From positions 1 to 64,000 of the forward strand of contig CALCJD010000095.1 in NCBI GenBank assembly GCA_937960895.1: a stretch of 64,000 nucleotides of DNA, read 5' to 3'. This document shows, piece by piece, positions 1 through 8,726 of the stretch. This stretch comes from an uncultured Spartobacteria bacterium. GTDB lineage: Bacteria > Verrucomicrobiota > Verrucomicrobiia > Chthoniobacterales > Terrimicrobiaceae. How positions within the stretch are numbered: the stretch's first letter is position 1; each line of letters starts with the position of its first letter. A program made the translations under genes and the position numbers. Under the pieces are notes generated by a model that saw nothing but the letters and a program-made list of their open reading frames with translations, was not told where the DNA came from and made no database searches.

Positions 1-306
1 CCCCAGCAGCAGGTCCGTCCGCAGCAGCAAGCCCGTCCCCAGCTCCAGCAGCAGCAGCGGCCCAAAATGCAGGACTTCCGTCAGCAGTTTCAGGAGAAGC
101 GGCCCGCGAAACGGCCTGAGACGAGCCGCCCGCAGACGGCCCCGCAACGTCAGGCGCCGCAGCGCCAGGGTCAACAGCGTCAGGTCGCCAAGCCGCAAAA
201 ACAGGAGGCGCGTCCCCAGAGCAAGGAGATCCGGCAGCGGTCGCAGCAGGAAAACCGGGAGAAAAAATCCGACGAAAAGAAGGGCGAGCGGAAGAAGCGG
301 AATTGA
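1..306 (+). CDS. C-terminal part of a Gln/Arg/Pro-rich protein (5' end outside window)
   Basis: The frame is open from the first base and ends with TGA at 304-306, so this is the tail of a gene that begins before the window. An internal Met codon at 67 is probably not the start. The visible 101 residues are low complexity: runs of Gln, Arg and Pro, turning into a Lys/Glu-rich end. Such tails occur on secreted or envelope proteins of Verrucomicrobiota, for example behind DUF3300-type domains, but no domain is visible here and no function can be assigned. It converges on the esterase gene with only 24 bp between. Confidence 0.6.
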   Translation, partial: PQQQVRPQQQARPQLQQQQRPKMQDFRQQFQEKRPAKRPETSRPQTAPQRQAPQRQGQQRQVAKPQKQEARPQSKEIRQRSQQENREKKSDEKKGERKKRN

Positions 307-330
307 CCGCCGGCCGGCGCCCGGTTCCTC

Positions 331-1137
331 CTACAGGCTCTCGAACGTCTCCTTCAGCCAGCGGGCGCACTCGACGGTCCAAGGGTGCCCGTTGGCCAGG
401 CCGAGGCCGTGACGGCCTTTTTCGTAGAGATGCAGTTCAAACCGCACCCCGGCCCCGCGGAGGGCCAAGGCAAAGGCCAGACTGTTCTCCACGGGAACCG
501 CCTGATCCTCGACGGTATGCCAGAGAAAGCAGGGCGGCGTTTGCGGGGTGACCTGCAGTTCGTGGGACATTTCCCGCCAGGATTCCGGCGGAGCGTTTTC
601 TCCGAGCAAATTGGTGCGGGAACCGACGTGGGTATATTCCGCCGACATGGTGATGACCGGATAACACAACACCGCCAGGGCGGGCCGGGAGCTTTCGCGT
701 TCCACGGGATCGGCGGATGCAGGGTCGCCGGCGTCATTTTTCACGGTCACATGCCCCGCCAGATGACCGCCGGCGGAACAGCCGATGATGCCCACCTTTT
801 CCCGGACGAATCCCGCCTTGGCGGCCAGGGAGCGCACCGTGCGCAGGGCGCGGGTGGCGTCCATCCACATGGCGGGATGCCGGTATCCATGGGTGGCCAG
901 CCGGTAGCGCAATTCGTAGGCGTGGTATCCCAGCCCGGCAAACCACCGGCAGAAGGCCTCCCCTTCATGCGCGGCGAGCGCACCGTATCCCCCGCCCGGC
1001 AACACCAGCATGGCGGCGCCGTTGGGAGGGGTTGTGGGCGGGAAATGACGCACCGCGGGAACGTCGTGGTCGGCCGTGCCGCGGGCCAGCGGGGCCCCTT
1101 CGGGCCAGAGGGGAATCCAGGCGGGGAGTTCAGACAT
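331..1137 (-). CDS. Alpha/beta hydrolase (acetylesterase / BD-FAE-like)
   Basis: This 268-residue protein has the alpha/beta-hydrolase layout of small esterases. An oxyanion-hole GGG lies at residues 48-50, the nucleophile elbow GCSAG at 119-123 gives Ser121, and Asp211 (in VEDQ) and His243 (in GRHG) complete a plausible triad. The family hydrolyses acetyl or other short acyl esters, often on plant polysaccharides. No signal peptide is visible, so it is probably cytoplasmic. Its start overlaps the end of the upstream acyltransferase gene by 8 bp, which suggests co-transcription and translational coupling. The substrate cannot be told from sequence. Confidence 0.85.
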   Translation of the reverse strand: MSELPAWIPLWPEGAPLARGTADHDVPAVRHFPPTTPPNGAAMLVLPGGGYGALAAHEGEAFCRWFAGLGYHAYELRYRLATHGYRHPAMWMDATRALRTVRSLAAKAGFVREKVGIIGCSAGGHLAGHVTVKNDAGDPASADPVERESSRPALAVLCYPVITMSAEYTHVGSRTNLLGENAPPESWREMSHELQVTPQTPPCFLWHTVEDQAVPVENSLAFALALRGAGVRFELHLYEKGRHGLGLANGHPWTVECARWLKETFESL

Positions 1138-2104
1138 GGGATTTCAGGAGTTTGTCAAAGCGTTTGGCGACATTGGCATAAAACGGATAGCGGCCGGAGG
1201 TGTCGTTGGCGGGCCGAAACCGCCAGTGTTTGTAGGACCAGAGCCAGCATTCCGGCTGCTCGTGAATCGACGGCTCCAGCACATCCCAGCACAATTGGCA
1301 GATCTGGGCGGGTGTCGCGTCGGGCGGATACCTCAGGGGCGGATGCACCCGCATCTCATAGGTGCCATCCGGTAGCGGCCGGCACTCCGCAGGCACCAGC
1401 TTCGCATTGCAGCGCTCCGCGAGCACGGCATGCATCTGTGTCACGCAGGTCTTGAGTCCGCCGAATTCGTCGATGATCACGCTGGGTTCCTTCGGGTCGA
1501 GATTCAGATCGACCAGCATGTTGAATTTCCCCCCGCCCTTCAGGTGTTTGAGCATGCGGATCATGGCGCGTTCCTGAGGCAGGATCGTGTGGCCGGTGCT
1601 GCTGCGGAGGCGGTTGAAGATCCGGCCGACCAGCGGGTTTTTGAACCGCTGTGTCACCACGGGCTGGTGCCCGGTGTAGAAGGCGGCCATCTGGCTGAGC
1701 CATTCGAAATTGCTGTAATGCAGGCACACGTAGATGACGGCCTGTTTGGGGTCGGAATGACAGGAATCGTGCTCGACCCCGCGCACCCGGAACACCCTGT
1801 CGACGAATTCCCGGGTCAGATTGGGCGACCAGAAAAGTTCGAGCATGGACCGCGCGAATGTCTGGTAACTGGCACACGCGATCCGCCTTTTGCGCGCCGG
1901 CGAAAATTTGTCCCCGAAGGCCGCATCCAGATTCGCCAGGGCCACGGCGCGCCCGCGGTGATCCAGGCAATAAACCAGCGCGCCCAAGACGACGGCAATC
2001 CGGCGCAGCGCGCCGTAGGGCAGGCGCCCGACGACCCAGACTGCAACCGTCAGGCCCGCATACTCGAGCCAATGCCTCAGGGTGGGACGGGGCTCAGGCG
2101 TCAT
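1130..2104 (-). CDS. Lysophospholipid / lipid A acyltransferase family (LpxL/HtrB-like)
   Basis: The 324-residue protein has an N-terminal hydrophobic segment (about residues 15-47) and the H-x4-E catalytic motif of the LpxL/HtrB family at His129-Glu134. Family members transfer secondary acyl chains onto Kdo-lipid A at the inner face of the inner membrane, and some act on other lipids. A GAGG-type ribosome binding site precedes the ATG. It lies 30 bp after metG and overlaps the esterase gene, so the three are probably one transcript. The exact acceptor is inferred only from the family. Confidence 0.8.
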   Translation of the reverse strand: MTPEPRPTLRHWLEYAGLTVAVWVVGRLPYGALRRIAVVLGALVYCLDHRGRAVALANLDAAFGDKFSPARKRRIACASYQTFARSMLELFWSPNLTREFVDRVFRVRGVEHDSCHSDPKQAVIYVCLHYSNFEWLSQMAAFYTGHQPVVTQRFKNPLVGRIFNRLRSSTGHTILPQERAMIRMLKHLKGGGKFNMLVDLNLDPKEPSVIIDEFGGLKTCVTQMHAVLAERCNAKLVPAECRPLPDGTYEMRVHPPLRYPPDATPAQICQLCWDVLEPSIHEQPECWLWSYKHWRFRPANDTSGRYPFYANVAKRFDKLLKSHV

Positions 2105-2134
2105 GCAATCCTCGTCGACACTCGCCGCGGATTT

Positions 2135-3739
2135 TTACGCCTCCGCGTTCGCCTCGATGCGGGGGAAGAGCGGCGAAGCCTTGCCGAGTTGGTGGCCGCC
2201 GGGCAGTCCGCCCCACCGGGTGTCCGCGAGCGAAAACGCCTTGTTCCAGTTCAACTGGCTGAAAATGCCCGCCGCCGCGCGGGGCAGCACCGGCGAGATG
2301 AGGATGGCCAGAATGCGCAGCGACTCCGCCAGGGTGTACAGCACGGCGTCGAGCCGGTCCGCCTGGGCCGGATCCTTCGCCAGCTTCCAGGGAGCGGATT
2401 CCTCGACCAGGCCGTTGCACCACGAGGCCAGCGCGCCGGCGGCCTCCAGGGCGGCATCCGGGGCAAAACGGTCCAGTGCGGCGGTGTAGGCCGCGACCCG
2501 GTTGGCGCTTTCGGCTTCGCCACGGGCCCGCGTCTCCGCCTCCCCGAAGGCCAGCACCCCGCCGCGGTATTTGGCGGCCATGCTGAGGGTGCGGTTGAGC
2601 AGGTTGCCAAGGCTGTTGGCGAGGTCGGTGTTGTAGCGCTGCACGAGCCGCTCCTCGGAAAAATCCGCGTCGCGTCCCGTCGCGATGTCGCTCATGAGGT
2701 AATACCGCAGCGTCTCGGGGCCGTATTTTTCGGCCAGCACGGCGGGATCCACGATATTGCCGAGACTCTTGCTCATCTTGGCGCCGGAAATGTTCCACCA
2801 GCCGTGGACCAGCAGCGGCGGAATCTCGTCGTCGGCAAATCCGAGGGCCTTCAGCATGATGGGCCAGTAGACGCCGTGCGCGGGAATGAGGATGTCCTTG
2901 CCGATCACATGGAGGGCCGGCCACCACGTTTTGAACTCCGTCAGATCGGCGCCGGCGGCAGGATCATATCCCGGGGCAAAACTGATGTAGTTCACCAGCG
3001 CGTCAAACCAGACGTAGGTCACAAAATTCGGATCAAAGGGAAACTCGATGCCCCAGGCCAGCCGGGCCTTGGGTCGGGAGATGCAGAGGTCGCCCTCGAG
3101 TTTTTCCACCGCATTGCGGAGCTCGGCCACGCGGAAATCCGGAATGACCAGCGGGGTGCCGGCGGCGGAGCGACGGTCAATCAGGTCGAGCAGCCATTGT
3201 TTGTGCTCGGCGAGCCGGAAATAATAATTCTCCTCCTCGCGAAACTCGACCTCGCCCCACTCGGGTCCGAACTCGCCGTTCTCGTTGCGTTCCTTGTCGG
3301 TCAGAAACTGTTCCTGCCGGACACTGTAATATCCCCCGCGCCTGTCCTTGTAGATCTGCCCCTCCGCGTTGAGCCGGAAAAGGATCCGGCGCACGCATTC
3401 CTTGTGACGTTCGTCGGTGGTCGCCGCCCAGCCGTCGAAGCGGATGTCCAGCTTTTCCCACAGCGCGGTGAACCGGGCGGTCACCCCGTCGACAAACTGT
3501 TTCGGCGGCACCCCCTGCTTTTCGGCCGACTGCTGGACCTTCTGCCCGTGCTGATCCACCCCGGTGAGGAAAAACACCTTGTCCCCTTTCAGGCGGTGAT
3601 AGCGGGCCAGCACGTCGGCCAGGACCTTTTCGTAGGCATGACCAAGGTGCGGCGAGCCGTTGGTGTAGTCGATGGCCGTCGTGATGAAAAAGGAGGACAG
3701 CGGGCGCGACGGGGAAGTTGATTCGGTGGCAGAGTCCAT
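2135..3739 (-). CDS. metG: Methionyl-tRNA synthetase
   Basis: This class I synthetase charges tRNA-Met with methionine. The HLGH signature (HIGH motif) is at residues 31-34 and KMSKS at 321-325, with the MetRS core following the usual order. The 534-residue form lacks the C-terminal EMAPII-like tRNA-binding domain. The insertion that normally carries Cys-x-x-Cys zinc knuckles has none: the first pair position reads YYSVRQ around residues 137-142. I chose the ATG at 3739 because homology begins a few residues later. The frame stays open upstream, and an ATG at 3808 would add 23 residues. There is no clear Shine-Dalgarno site at either start. Confidence 0.95.
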   Translation of the reverse strand: MDSATESTSPSRPLSSFFITTAIDYTNGSPHLGHAYEKVLADVLARYHRLKGDKVFFLTGVDQHGQKVQQSAEKQGVPPKQFVDGVTARFTALWEKLDIRFDGWAATTDERHKECVRRILFRLNAEGQIYKDRRGGYYSVRQEQFLTDKERNENGEFGPEWGEVEFREEENYYFRLAEHKQWLLDLIDRRSAAGTPLVIPDFRVAELRNAVEKLEGDLCISRPKARLAWGIEFPFDPNFVTYVWFDALVNYISFAPGYDPAAGADLTEFKTWWPALHVIGKDILIPAHGVYWPIMLKALGFADDEIPPLLVHGWWNISGAKMSKSLGNIVDPAVLAEKYGPETLRYYLMSDIATGRDADFSEERLVQRYNTDLANSLGNLLNRTLSMAAKYRGGVLAFGEAETRARGEAESANRVAAYTAALDRFAPDAALEAAGALASWCNGLVEESAPWKLAKDPAQADRLDAVLYTLAESLRILAILISPVLPRAAAGIFSQLNWNKAFSLADTRWGGLPGGHQLGKASPLFPRIEANAEA

Positions 3740-3968
3740 TGTGCTGGTTCGAGAGACTTCACGACCGACAAGCCCGGAAAAAATCTCCCGGACCGTGCCG
3801 TGATCCATTGATGGTTTTTTTGTCTGATGTAACCGGGATGCCCCGGGACTTCGAGTCAAACTTGCATGGCGGCCGTCCTTCCCGGGGCATCGGCTCCCCG
3901 GACGGCGGCGGATGCCGGCCTTTGCCGCGCGCCGCGCACAAATCCGCGCCGGCTTCGCGGCGGGAGGG

Positions 3969-4337
3969 TCATGATTTTTCCGGAGACGAACCCGGGTCGT
4001 CCTTCCGGATTTTTCCTCCCCAGGACAAAATCCGCGCCTTGGCGCCGGCCGCCTCCGCTTCCGCAATCTGGTTGTTGCGGACGTAAAACAGGGACAGGCT
4101 CGACCAGGCAAGCTGGTCGTTGGGATTCAGTTCCACCGCCCTCAACCCGGCCTCGATGGCCTCGGGATAGTGGCCGGACTTCATGAGCGCCATGCCCAGG
4201 GCATGCCAGGCCTCGAAGTAGTCCGGATCCAGACGGACGCACTCGCGATATTTGGCCACGGCGGCCTCCAGGTCCCCGAGGGCGATGTCCCCGGTGGCTT
4301 CCTCGAAAATCTCGACCGCCTTTTGCGAGTCGGCCAT
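3969..4337 (-). CDS. Small TPR-repeat protein
   Basis: The 122-residue protein has two to three tetratricopeptide repeats, recognisable from the EAxxxYxxxxxLDPxxxxAWxxLGxAL pattern at roughly residues 25-95, and a charged C-terminal tail. TPRs are protein-protein interaction scaffolds, and no partner can be named. There is no signal peptide. The start at 4337 is preceded by GGGA and lies 4 bp after the stop of the PpiD-like gene, so the two are almost certainly co-translated. The tail (GGKIRKDDPGSS) looks disordered. Confidence 0.8.
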   Translation of the reverse strand: MADSQKAVEIFEEATGDIALGDLEAAVAKYRECVRLDPDYFEAWHALGMALMKSGHYPEAIEAGLRAVELNPNDQLAWSSLSLFYVRNNQIAEAEAAGAKARILSWGGKIRKDDPGSSPEKS

Positions 4338-4341
4338 CGCG

Positions 4342-5844
4342 TTATTCCCTGCGCTGGAGACGTCCGATTTTGGCGGCTTCGCGGGCGGAGGCCAGCCAGG
4401 TCTGGAAGAGCAGGTTGCGCTCACCCTCCTGGATGCCTGAAACAATCTGCTCCCTCTGCTTCGCCAATTCCGCCTCGTCGAGCGGGGCGCGGGACGCCAG
4501 GTAGACGGCATAGCCGCCCTGGGAGGCGGGAACGAAGCCGGAAAGCTGTCCGGGCTCCATCATGAGGGTGGTCCGCAGGACGGCCGCCTGATCGGGGGTC
4601 GCCCCCAGCGGGGCCACCCCGGAGATCGTCTCGACCTTGAGCCCCGCAGCGGCCACGGCCTCTTCAAACGACTTCCCCCCCGCCAGAGCCTCGCGGATCC
4701 TGGCGATGGTTTCGTCCGCATTGCGACGCAGGGCCTCCGCCGCCTTCATGTTGCGCAACTGCACCTCCACCGTCGCACGGGCTTCCTCAAACGTCATGGG
4801 ACGCATCGGATTGGCCGTCACCAGCCGGGCCACGTAAAATTTCTCCTCGCCGACCTGAATGGGGTCGCTGACGGGACGATCAGAGGAAAGCAGGAAGGCC
4901 GCAGGCGCAAGCGCCGAAAAGTCCAGTCCGCCGGCATCGCTTCCCGAACGCACCCTGCCCTGACGGTCAAACTCCGGCGATGTCGTCACGGTCCGGCCCG
5001 CCGCGGACGCCACCTGGGCAAAATCCCCCGCGGACGCCTTGGCGGCAAAGTCCACCGCCTCCTCGGCCAGCTTCTGCAGCGCCTCGATCTTGTTGCCCCC
5101 GGCGGACTCCGCCCCCTCCGGCAACCTGAATTCCACCACCTCGACCACCCGGGTTTCCGGCAGGACGAGATAGGGGGAGTTTTGGTACTGGTTGTAGAAA
5201 TTCCGCATTTCGTCCTCGGTCACCGTCACCGTGGCCAGGGCGGCCTCCAGAGGGAAATTCACCGTCTGGACGTCCACCTTGCGAAACAGGCGGGCGGTTT
5301 CCGCAACCTCAGCCTCGGACACCGCCACCGGGGAGGCGATGACCTTGAGCAGGGTCTCCAGACGCAGCGAATCCCGGATGACCCCCTCGAGCTGCACCTC
5401 GGTAAAGCCCCTCGGCCCGAGTTTGTCCTCCACAAATTTGGCGTATTTGGCGTAGTCGAACTGCCCGTTGGTCTGGAAAACGGGAAGCGCCCGGATGCGC
5501 TCCGCCACCTGGGCGTCGGTGGGTGCGATCCCCAGGCGTTCGCATTCGTGCTGAAGGACAAAAAGGTTCCAAACAAAGGAATCGAGCATCTGCTGCTCGG
5601 TCTGCGCCATCCCTCCCAGTTCGGCGATCAACTCAAGCTGTTGCAGGTCCCGGGCGAGGAAAAACCGGTTCACCTGCCGCTGGATGTCCACCTGCGTCAA
5701 CTCCTTCCCATACGCCGTGTATACCTCGTTGGCGTTGATCTCCTTAAGATTGGAGGGGTTGTACAGCCAGATGAAGGCGATGATGGTGAGGATGGTGATC
5801 ACCAGCAAGAGCTTCTTCTGGTGGAGGCGGAATATATTGATCAT
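4342..5844 (-). CDS. PpiD-like SurA N-terminal-domain periplasmic chaperone
   Basis: The 500-residue protein begins with a short basic segment and one membrane helix (about residues 12-30), then a long SurA_N-like helical region (about 45-190) and an extended C-terminal part. This is the layout of PpiD, an inner-membrane-anchored periplasmic folding factor. A classical parvulin active site is not obvious, so it may be a chaperone without isomerase activity. The start at 5844 was chosen over an upstream alternative (5928) because it is followed directly by the membrane anchor and preceded by GGAG. It is divergent from the TPR/ExbB operon and shares a short 59-bp promoter region with it. Confidence 0.8.
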   Translation of the reverse strand: MINIFRLHQKKLLLVITILTIIAFIWLYNPSNLKEINANEVYTAYGKELTQVDIQRQVNRFFLARDLQQLELIAELGGMAQTEQQMLDSFVWNLFVLQHECERLGIAPTDAQVAERIRALPVFQTNGQFDYAKYAKFVEDKLGPRGFTEVQLEGVIRDSLRLETLLKVIASPVAVSEAEVAETARLFRKVDVQTVNFPLEAALATVTVTEDEMRNFYNQYQNSPYLVLPETRVVEVVEFRLPEGAESAGGNKIEALQKLAEEAVDFAAKASAGDFAQVASAAGRTVTTSPEFDRQGRVRSGSDAGGLDFSALAPAAFLLSSDRPVSDPIQVGEEKFYVARLVTANPMRPMTFEEARATVEVQLRNMKAAEALRRNADETIARIREALAGGKSFEEAVAAAGLKVETISGVAPLGATPDQAAVLRTTLMMEPGQLSGFVPASQGGYAVYLASRAPLDEAELAKQREQIVSGIQEGERNLLFQTWLASAREAAKIGRLQRRE

Positions 5845-5903
5845 TGAAAAAGGGCTCCGAAACTGTTGATTTGCGGGGCTGTTGTGATTAAAGCAGATAG
5901 AAA

Positions 5904-6644
5904 ATGAAATCAAGCGCGTCCCCCGCATTCCTCCTGAGTCTTTGCGCCGGTCTCCTTTTTGCGAACCCTGCGTGGACGCAGGATGTCGTCATTCAAAAGG
6001 ACAACCAGCGGCGGGAAGGGCAGATTCTCTCTGTCACGGACGGCACCCTGAAAATCAAGGTCGGCCCCGCCGAAACCGGTATTCCGATGTCGAACGTGGC
6101 CAGCGTGATCAAGGCCCCGCCCAAGGCCTATGAGGACGCCTTGGCGGCCTGGCAGTCCGGCGATGCCAACCGTACGCTTCCCCTGATCAAGTCCGTGGTG
6201 GACACCTTCCGCGGACTGCCCACCCCGTGGGCCGAGCGCGCCAGCGCGATGCTCGGAGAGGTTTATCTCGCCTTGGACCAGATTCCGGCCGCCGAAGCCG
6301 CCTTTGCCGCCTTCCAGAAGGCGTATCCGAACGCCGGGGCCGTCGCCGACATCGGCCTCGCCCGCCTCGCCGTCAACAAGAAGGACTACGCGACGGCCAA
6401 GGCCAAGCTGGCCCCGATCGTCGCCGAAGCGGAGAACGTCGTCATCGCCCCGGCGGGCAAAAGCGCCGCCTACGGACAGGCTTTCTATTTGATGGGAATG
6501 GTTCGCGAATCCGAGGGACTCCTTCCCGAGGCCCTGCGCGACTACCTGAGCGCGGTCACCTTGTTCCACGAGGACAAAGCCATCGTTGCCAAGGCCCAGG
6601 AACGCGCCAATGTTCTCATCGAACAGAAAGTCATCGTACCTTAA
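5904..6644 (+). CDS. Secreted TPR-like protein, first gene of ExbBD operon
   Basis: The protein has 246 residues. A signal peptide ends near residue 26 (a hydrophobic stretch followed by AWTQ). It is followed by a small beta-rich segment (about 27-70) that resembles a conserved verrucomicrobial and planctomycetal leader domain, and then by helical TPR-like repeats (about 75-235) with the motif AAEAAFAAFQKAYP. Genes of this kind commonly precede exbB/exbD in this superphylum, so a periplasmic role linked to the ExbBD motor is inferred. The exact function is unknown. No Shine-Dalgarno sequence is visible. Confidence 0.75.
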   Translation: MKSSASPAFLLSLCAGLLFANPAWTQDVVIQKDNQRREGQILSVTDGTLKIKVGPAETGIPMSNVASVIKAPPKAYEDALAAWQSGDANRTLPLIKSVVDTFRGLPTPWAERASAMLGEVYLALDQIPAAEAAFAAFQKAYPNAGAVADIGLARLAVNKKDYATAKAKLAPIVAEAENVVIAPAGKSAAYGQAFYLMGMVRESEGLLPEALRDYLSAVTLFHEDKAIVAKAQERANVLIEQKVIVP

Positions 6645-6675
6645 ATTCCCACCCATCCATTCTCCGCCAATTGTT

Positions 6676-7590
6676 ATGAAGAAATCCCACCCCATCCTTC
6701 ACCGATTCCTGACCTGCCTGCTGTTGCTCACTGCAAGTCCTGCCGCGCTGTGGGCGGCGGAGGGTGAAGGGGCCGGCGCACCGAAGTCCATGAGCATCCT
6801 GGAGACGATTCTCCACGGCGGACCGCTCATCATCATGATCTGGTTGGCCATCCTGGCCACCTCCATCGTCATGGTGACCTTCATCATCCAGCTCTTCATC
6901 AACCTTCGTGACGAACAGCTGGCGCCCAAGGCCCTCGAGGAATCCCTTCGCACCACCATCCAGGCCGGCAACTACCAGGAAGCCTGGGAAATCTGCCGTG
7001 CCAACAAGGCCTACATTGCCAAGGTGCTCCGCGGCGCGCTGGAACGCCTCGGCCGCGGCAAGGAAGCCGTCGAAACCGCGCTCATCGAGCACGGCATGCG
7101 GGAGGCCCAGGAAATCAAGACCAAGAACAGCTACCTCTCCGTCATCGGGGTTATCGCACCGATGATCGGTCTGCTCGGTACGGTCATCGGCATGATGGGC
7201 GCCTTCGCCGTTCTGGGTCAGTCCGGTGTCTCCGACCCGCGCCAGCTGGCCCTCCGCATCGGTGAAGTGCTCATGGCGACGGCCAGCGGTCTCTTCATCG
7301 CCATCCCGGCGTTCATTTTCTACTACTACTTCCGCAACCGGGCCACGATCGTTGTGGTGAACGCGGACGACAAGCTCAACCGCCTTGTGCAGGACATTCC
7401 GTTCGACGAAATCGCCGGCATCAAGATCGGCGAAAACTTCGACGCCGGTGCCGGCGCTCCGATCAGTGGAGCCGGACGTTCCCGCAAGGTGTCCATGACC
7501 CTCACCACCAACTGCCCCGTGTGCAATGGCGCGATTCAGCCCGGCCTGAATCCCTGTCCGCATTGCGGAGCCACCCTCGAGTGGGCCTGA
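6676..7590 (+). CDS. exbB: MotA/TolQ/ExbB proton channel protein with C-terminal zinc ribbon
   Basis: This is a 304-residue inner-membrane subunit of an ExbB/TolQ proton-driven motor. It has a signal-like N-terminus, a first membrane helix at about 50-75, a cytoplasmic domain, and two further helices at about 160-185 and 205-230 in the conserved TolQ arrangement (IGVIAPMIGLLGTVIGMM). Unusually, the extreme C-terminus carries two CxxC pairs (Cys280/283 and Cys294/297), a small zinc ribbon expected to face the cytoplasm. It sits 31 bp after the TPR gene and before two ExbD genes. The ATG at 6676 was chosen because it starts the signal-like segment. Confidence 0.9.
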   Translation: MKKSHPILHRFLTCLLLLTASPAALWAAEGEGAGAPKSMSILETILHGGPLIIMIWLAILATSIVMVTFIIQLFINLRDEQLAPKALEESLRTTIQAGNYQEAWEICRANKAYIAKVLRGALERLGRGKEAVETALIEHGMREAQEIKTKNSYLSVIGVIAPMIGLLGTVIGMMGAFAVLGQSGVSDPRQLALRIGEVLMATASGLFIAIPAFIFYYYFRNRATIVVVNADDKLNRLVQDIPFDEIAGIKIGENFDAGAGAPISGAGRSRKVSMTLTTNCPVCNGAIQPGLNPCPHCGATLEWA

Positions 7591-7697
7591 TGAATTCGGG
7601 ATTGGGGAATTCGGAATCGTCCAGGAGCCGGGGGTTCCTCCCGGCCGCCTTCGGGTTCCGTTCCGTTCCGCAATCCGCAATTTGCAATCCGCAATTC
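7590..7697 (+). repeat. Intergenic short-repeat tract between exbB and exbD
   Basis: The spacer between exbB and the first exbD contains two simple repeat patterns. Around 7592-7615 GAATTCGG occurs twice with GGGATTGG between, and from 7658 to 7694 there are tandem copies of CCGTT and then of the heptamer CCGCAAT and its variant TTGCAAT. The tract has lower GC than the neighbouring genes and does not code. It may be slippage-prone DNA or a remnant of a dispersed intergenic repeat. No function can be assigned. Confidence 0.55.
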
Positions 7698-7704
7698 TCC
7701 TCCC

Positions 7705-8190
7705 ATGTCTGAAGAAGGACGTCCCCTCCCGGGAAAGAAAAAGCACCGCAAGCCGGACCCCGAGGCCGATCCGGAGTTTCAGATCGCTCCGATGATCGAT
7801 ATTCTGCTCGTGCTGCTGGTCTTCTTCATGTCCATCAGCTCGACGGAAGTGCTGCAGCAAAGCCGCAACGTCGATCTTCCGGTCGCGAGGGACGCCAAGG
7901 ATCCCAAAAAGGATACCGGCGGCCAGGTGATTGTGAACGTCCTTTACACCCTGACCACCAACACGACGGCCATCGAGGTTGACGAACGCATCCTCAGCCT
8001 TCCGGAACTGACCGCCATTCTGCGGGACAAGGTGGCCCGGAATCCCCAAATGCGTGTGCTCATGCGGGCCGACAAGAATGTCCGCTACGAGTTTCTGCGC
8101 AGCCTTCTGGAGGCCATCGGCCAGGCGGGGGTCGGTGACGTCACCTTTTCCGTGGTGGACAAGGAAGGCAACAAGCAAACCCAATCTTAA
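7705..8190 (+). CDS. exbD: ExbD/TolR family protein (first copy)
   Basis: The 161-residue protein has a charged cytoplasmic N-terminus, one membrane helix (about 28-46) and a periplasmic domain. Asp32 in the helix (MIDILLVLLVFFM) is the conserved proton-carrying residue of ExbD/TolR. It would form the rotor or peptidoglycan-gripping component with ExbB. The start codon is preceded by CTCCTCCC, which is not a Shine-Dalgarno sequence, so initiation may not use 16S pairing. It is followed 20 bp later by a second, divergent ExbD. Confidence 0.9.
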   Translation: MSEEGRPLPGKKKHRKPDPEADPEFQIAPMIDILLVLLVFFMSISSTEVLQQSRNVDLPVARDAKDPKKDTGGQVIVNVLYTLTTNTTAIEVDERILSLPELTAILRDKVARNPQMRVLMRADKNVRYEFLRSLLEAIGQAGVGDVTFSVVDKEGNKQTQS

Positions 8191-8210
8191 CCCGAACCAT
8201 TTAACATCCC

Positions 8211-8630
8211 ATGGCAGGCGGTGGAACAAACGAAGACGGCGACGTAGGCTTTCAGATCGCACCGATGGTGGACGTGGTATTCGTCCTCCTTCTCTTTTTC
8301 ATGGCTTCGGCCGGGTCGCAGATCATTGCCAAGGAACTGACCATCAACCTCCCGAGCGGCCGGTCGTCCTCCCAGCCGGGCCCGCCGCCCACACCGATCA
8401 TCATCGACATCTTTCCGGACGGAACGGTGCAGATGAACAACAAGGTGTACGACACGCCGAACAGCAGGGAGCTCCAGGAGCTGCGCGCGTGGTTGAAGGA
8501 CACCATCAACAAATTCGGCGACAAGGATCCCGTCATCATCCGACCCGATCCCCAGACACGCCACGAGCGCATCATTGACGTGCTCAACGCCGCGGCCGCC
8601 GCGGGGGTCAAGAATCTGACGTTCAGCTAA
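8211..8630 (+). CDS. exbD: ExbD/TolR family protein (second copy)
   Basis: The 139-residue protein has the ExbD layout: a short cytoplasmic N-terminus, a membrane helix (about 15-35) with the key Asp21 in MVDVVFVLLLFFM, and a periplasmic domain. Two ExbD paralogues beside one ExbB are common in Bacteroidota, Planctomycetota and Verrucomicrobiota and suggest a hetero-oligomeric motor powering TonB- or Tol-like energy transfer to the outer membrane. No TonB gene is in the window. It ends the operon, converging on folA. Confidence 0.9.
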   Translation: MAGGGTNEDGDVGFQIAPMVDVVFVLLLFFMASAGSQIIAKELTINLPSGRSSSQPGPPPTPIIIDIFPDGTVQMNNKVYDTPNSRELQELRAWLKDTINKFGDKDPVIIRPDPQTRHERIIDVLNAAAAAGVKNLTFS

Positions 8631-8726
8631 TCCCGGCCGGGCGTCAGTCCGACCCCGCCGGGCGCCAGAGGCGCGCCGGCCCCGTAACCGGCCCGAAGGG
8701 GCGATCATCCCGTCCGCGGCCTCCCT

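Noticed and set aside
1..306. Gln-rich start of the window as a DNA repeat or CRISPR-like array
   Set aside because: The CAG/CAA repetition follows the reading frame and encodes a low-complexity protein tail; there are no spacers of fixed length.
3740..3968. Possible leader or riboswitch upstream of metG
   Set aside because: I looked for a T-box or SAM-type structure and found no specifier, T-box sequence or conserved core; the region is only a GC-rich spacer with a T7 run.
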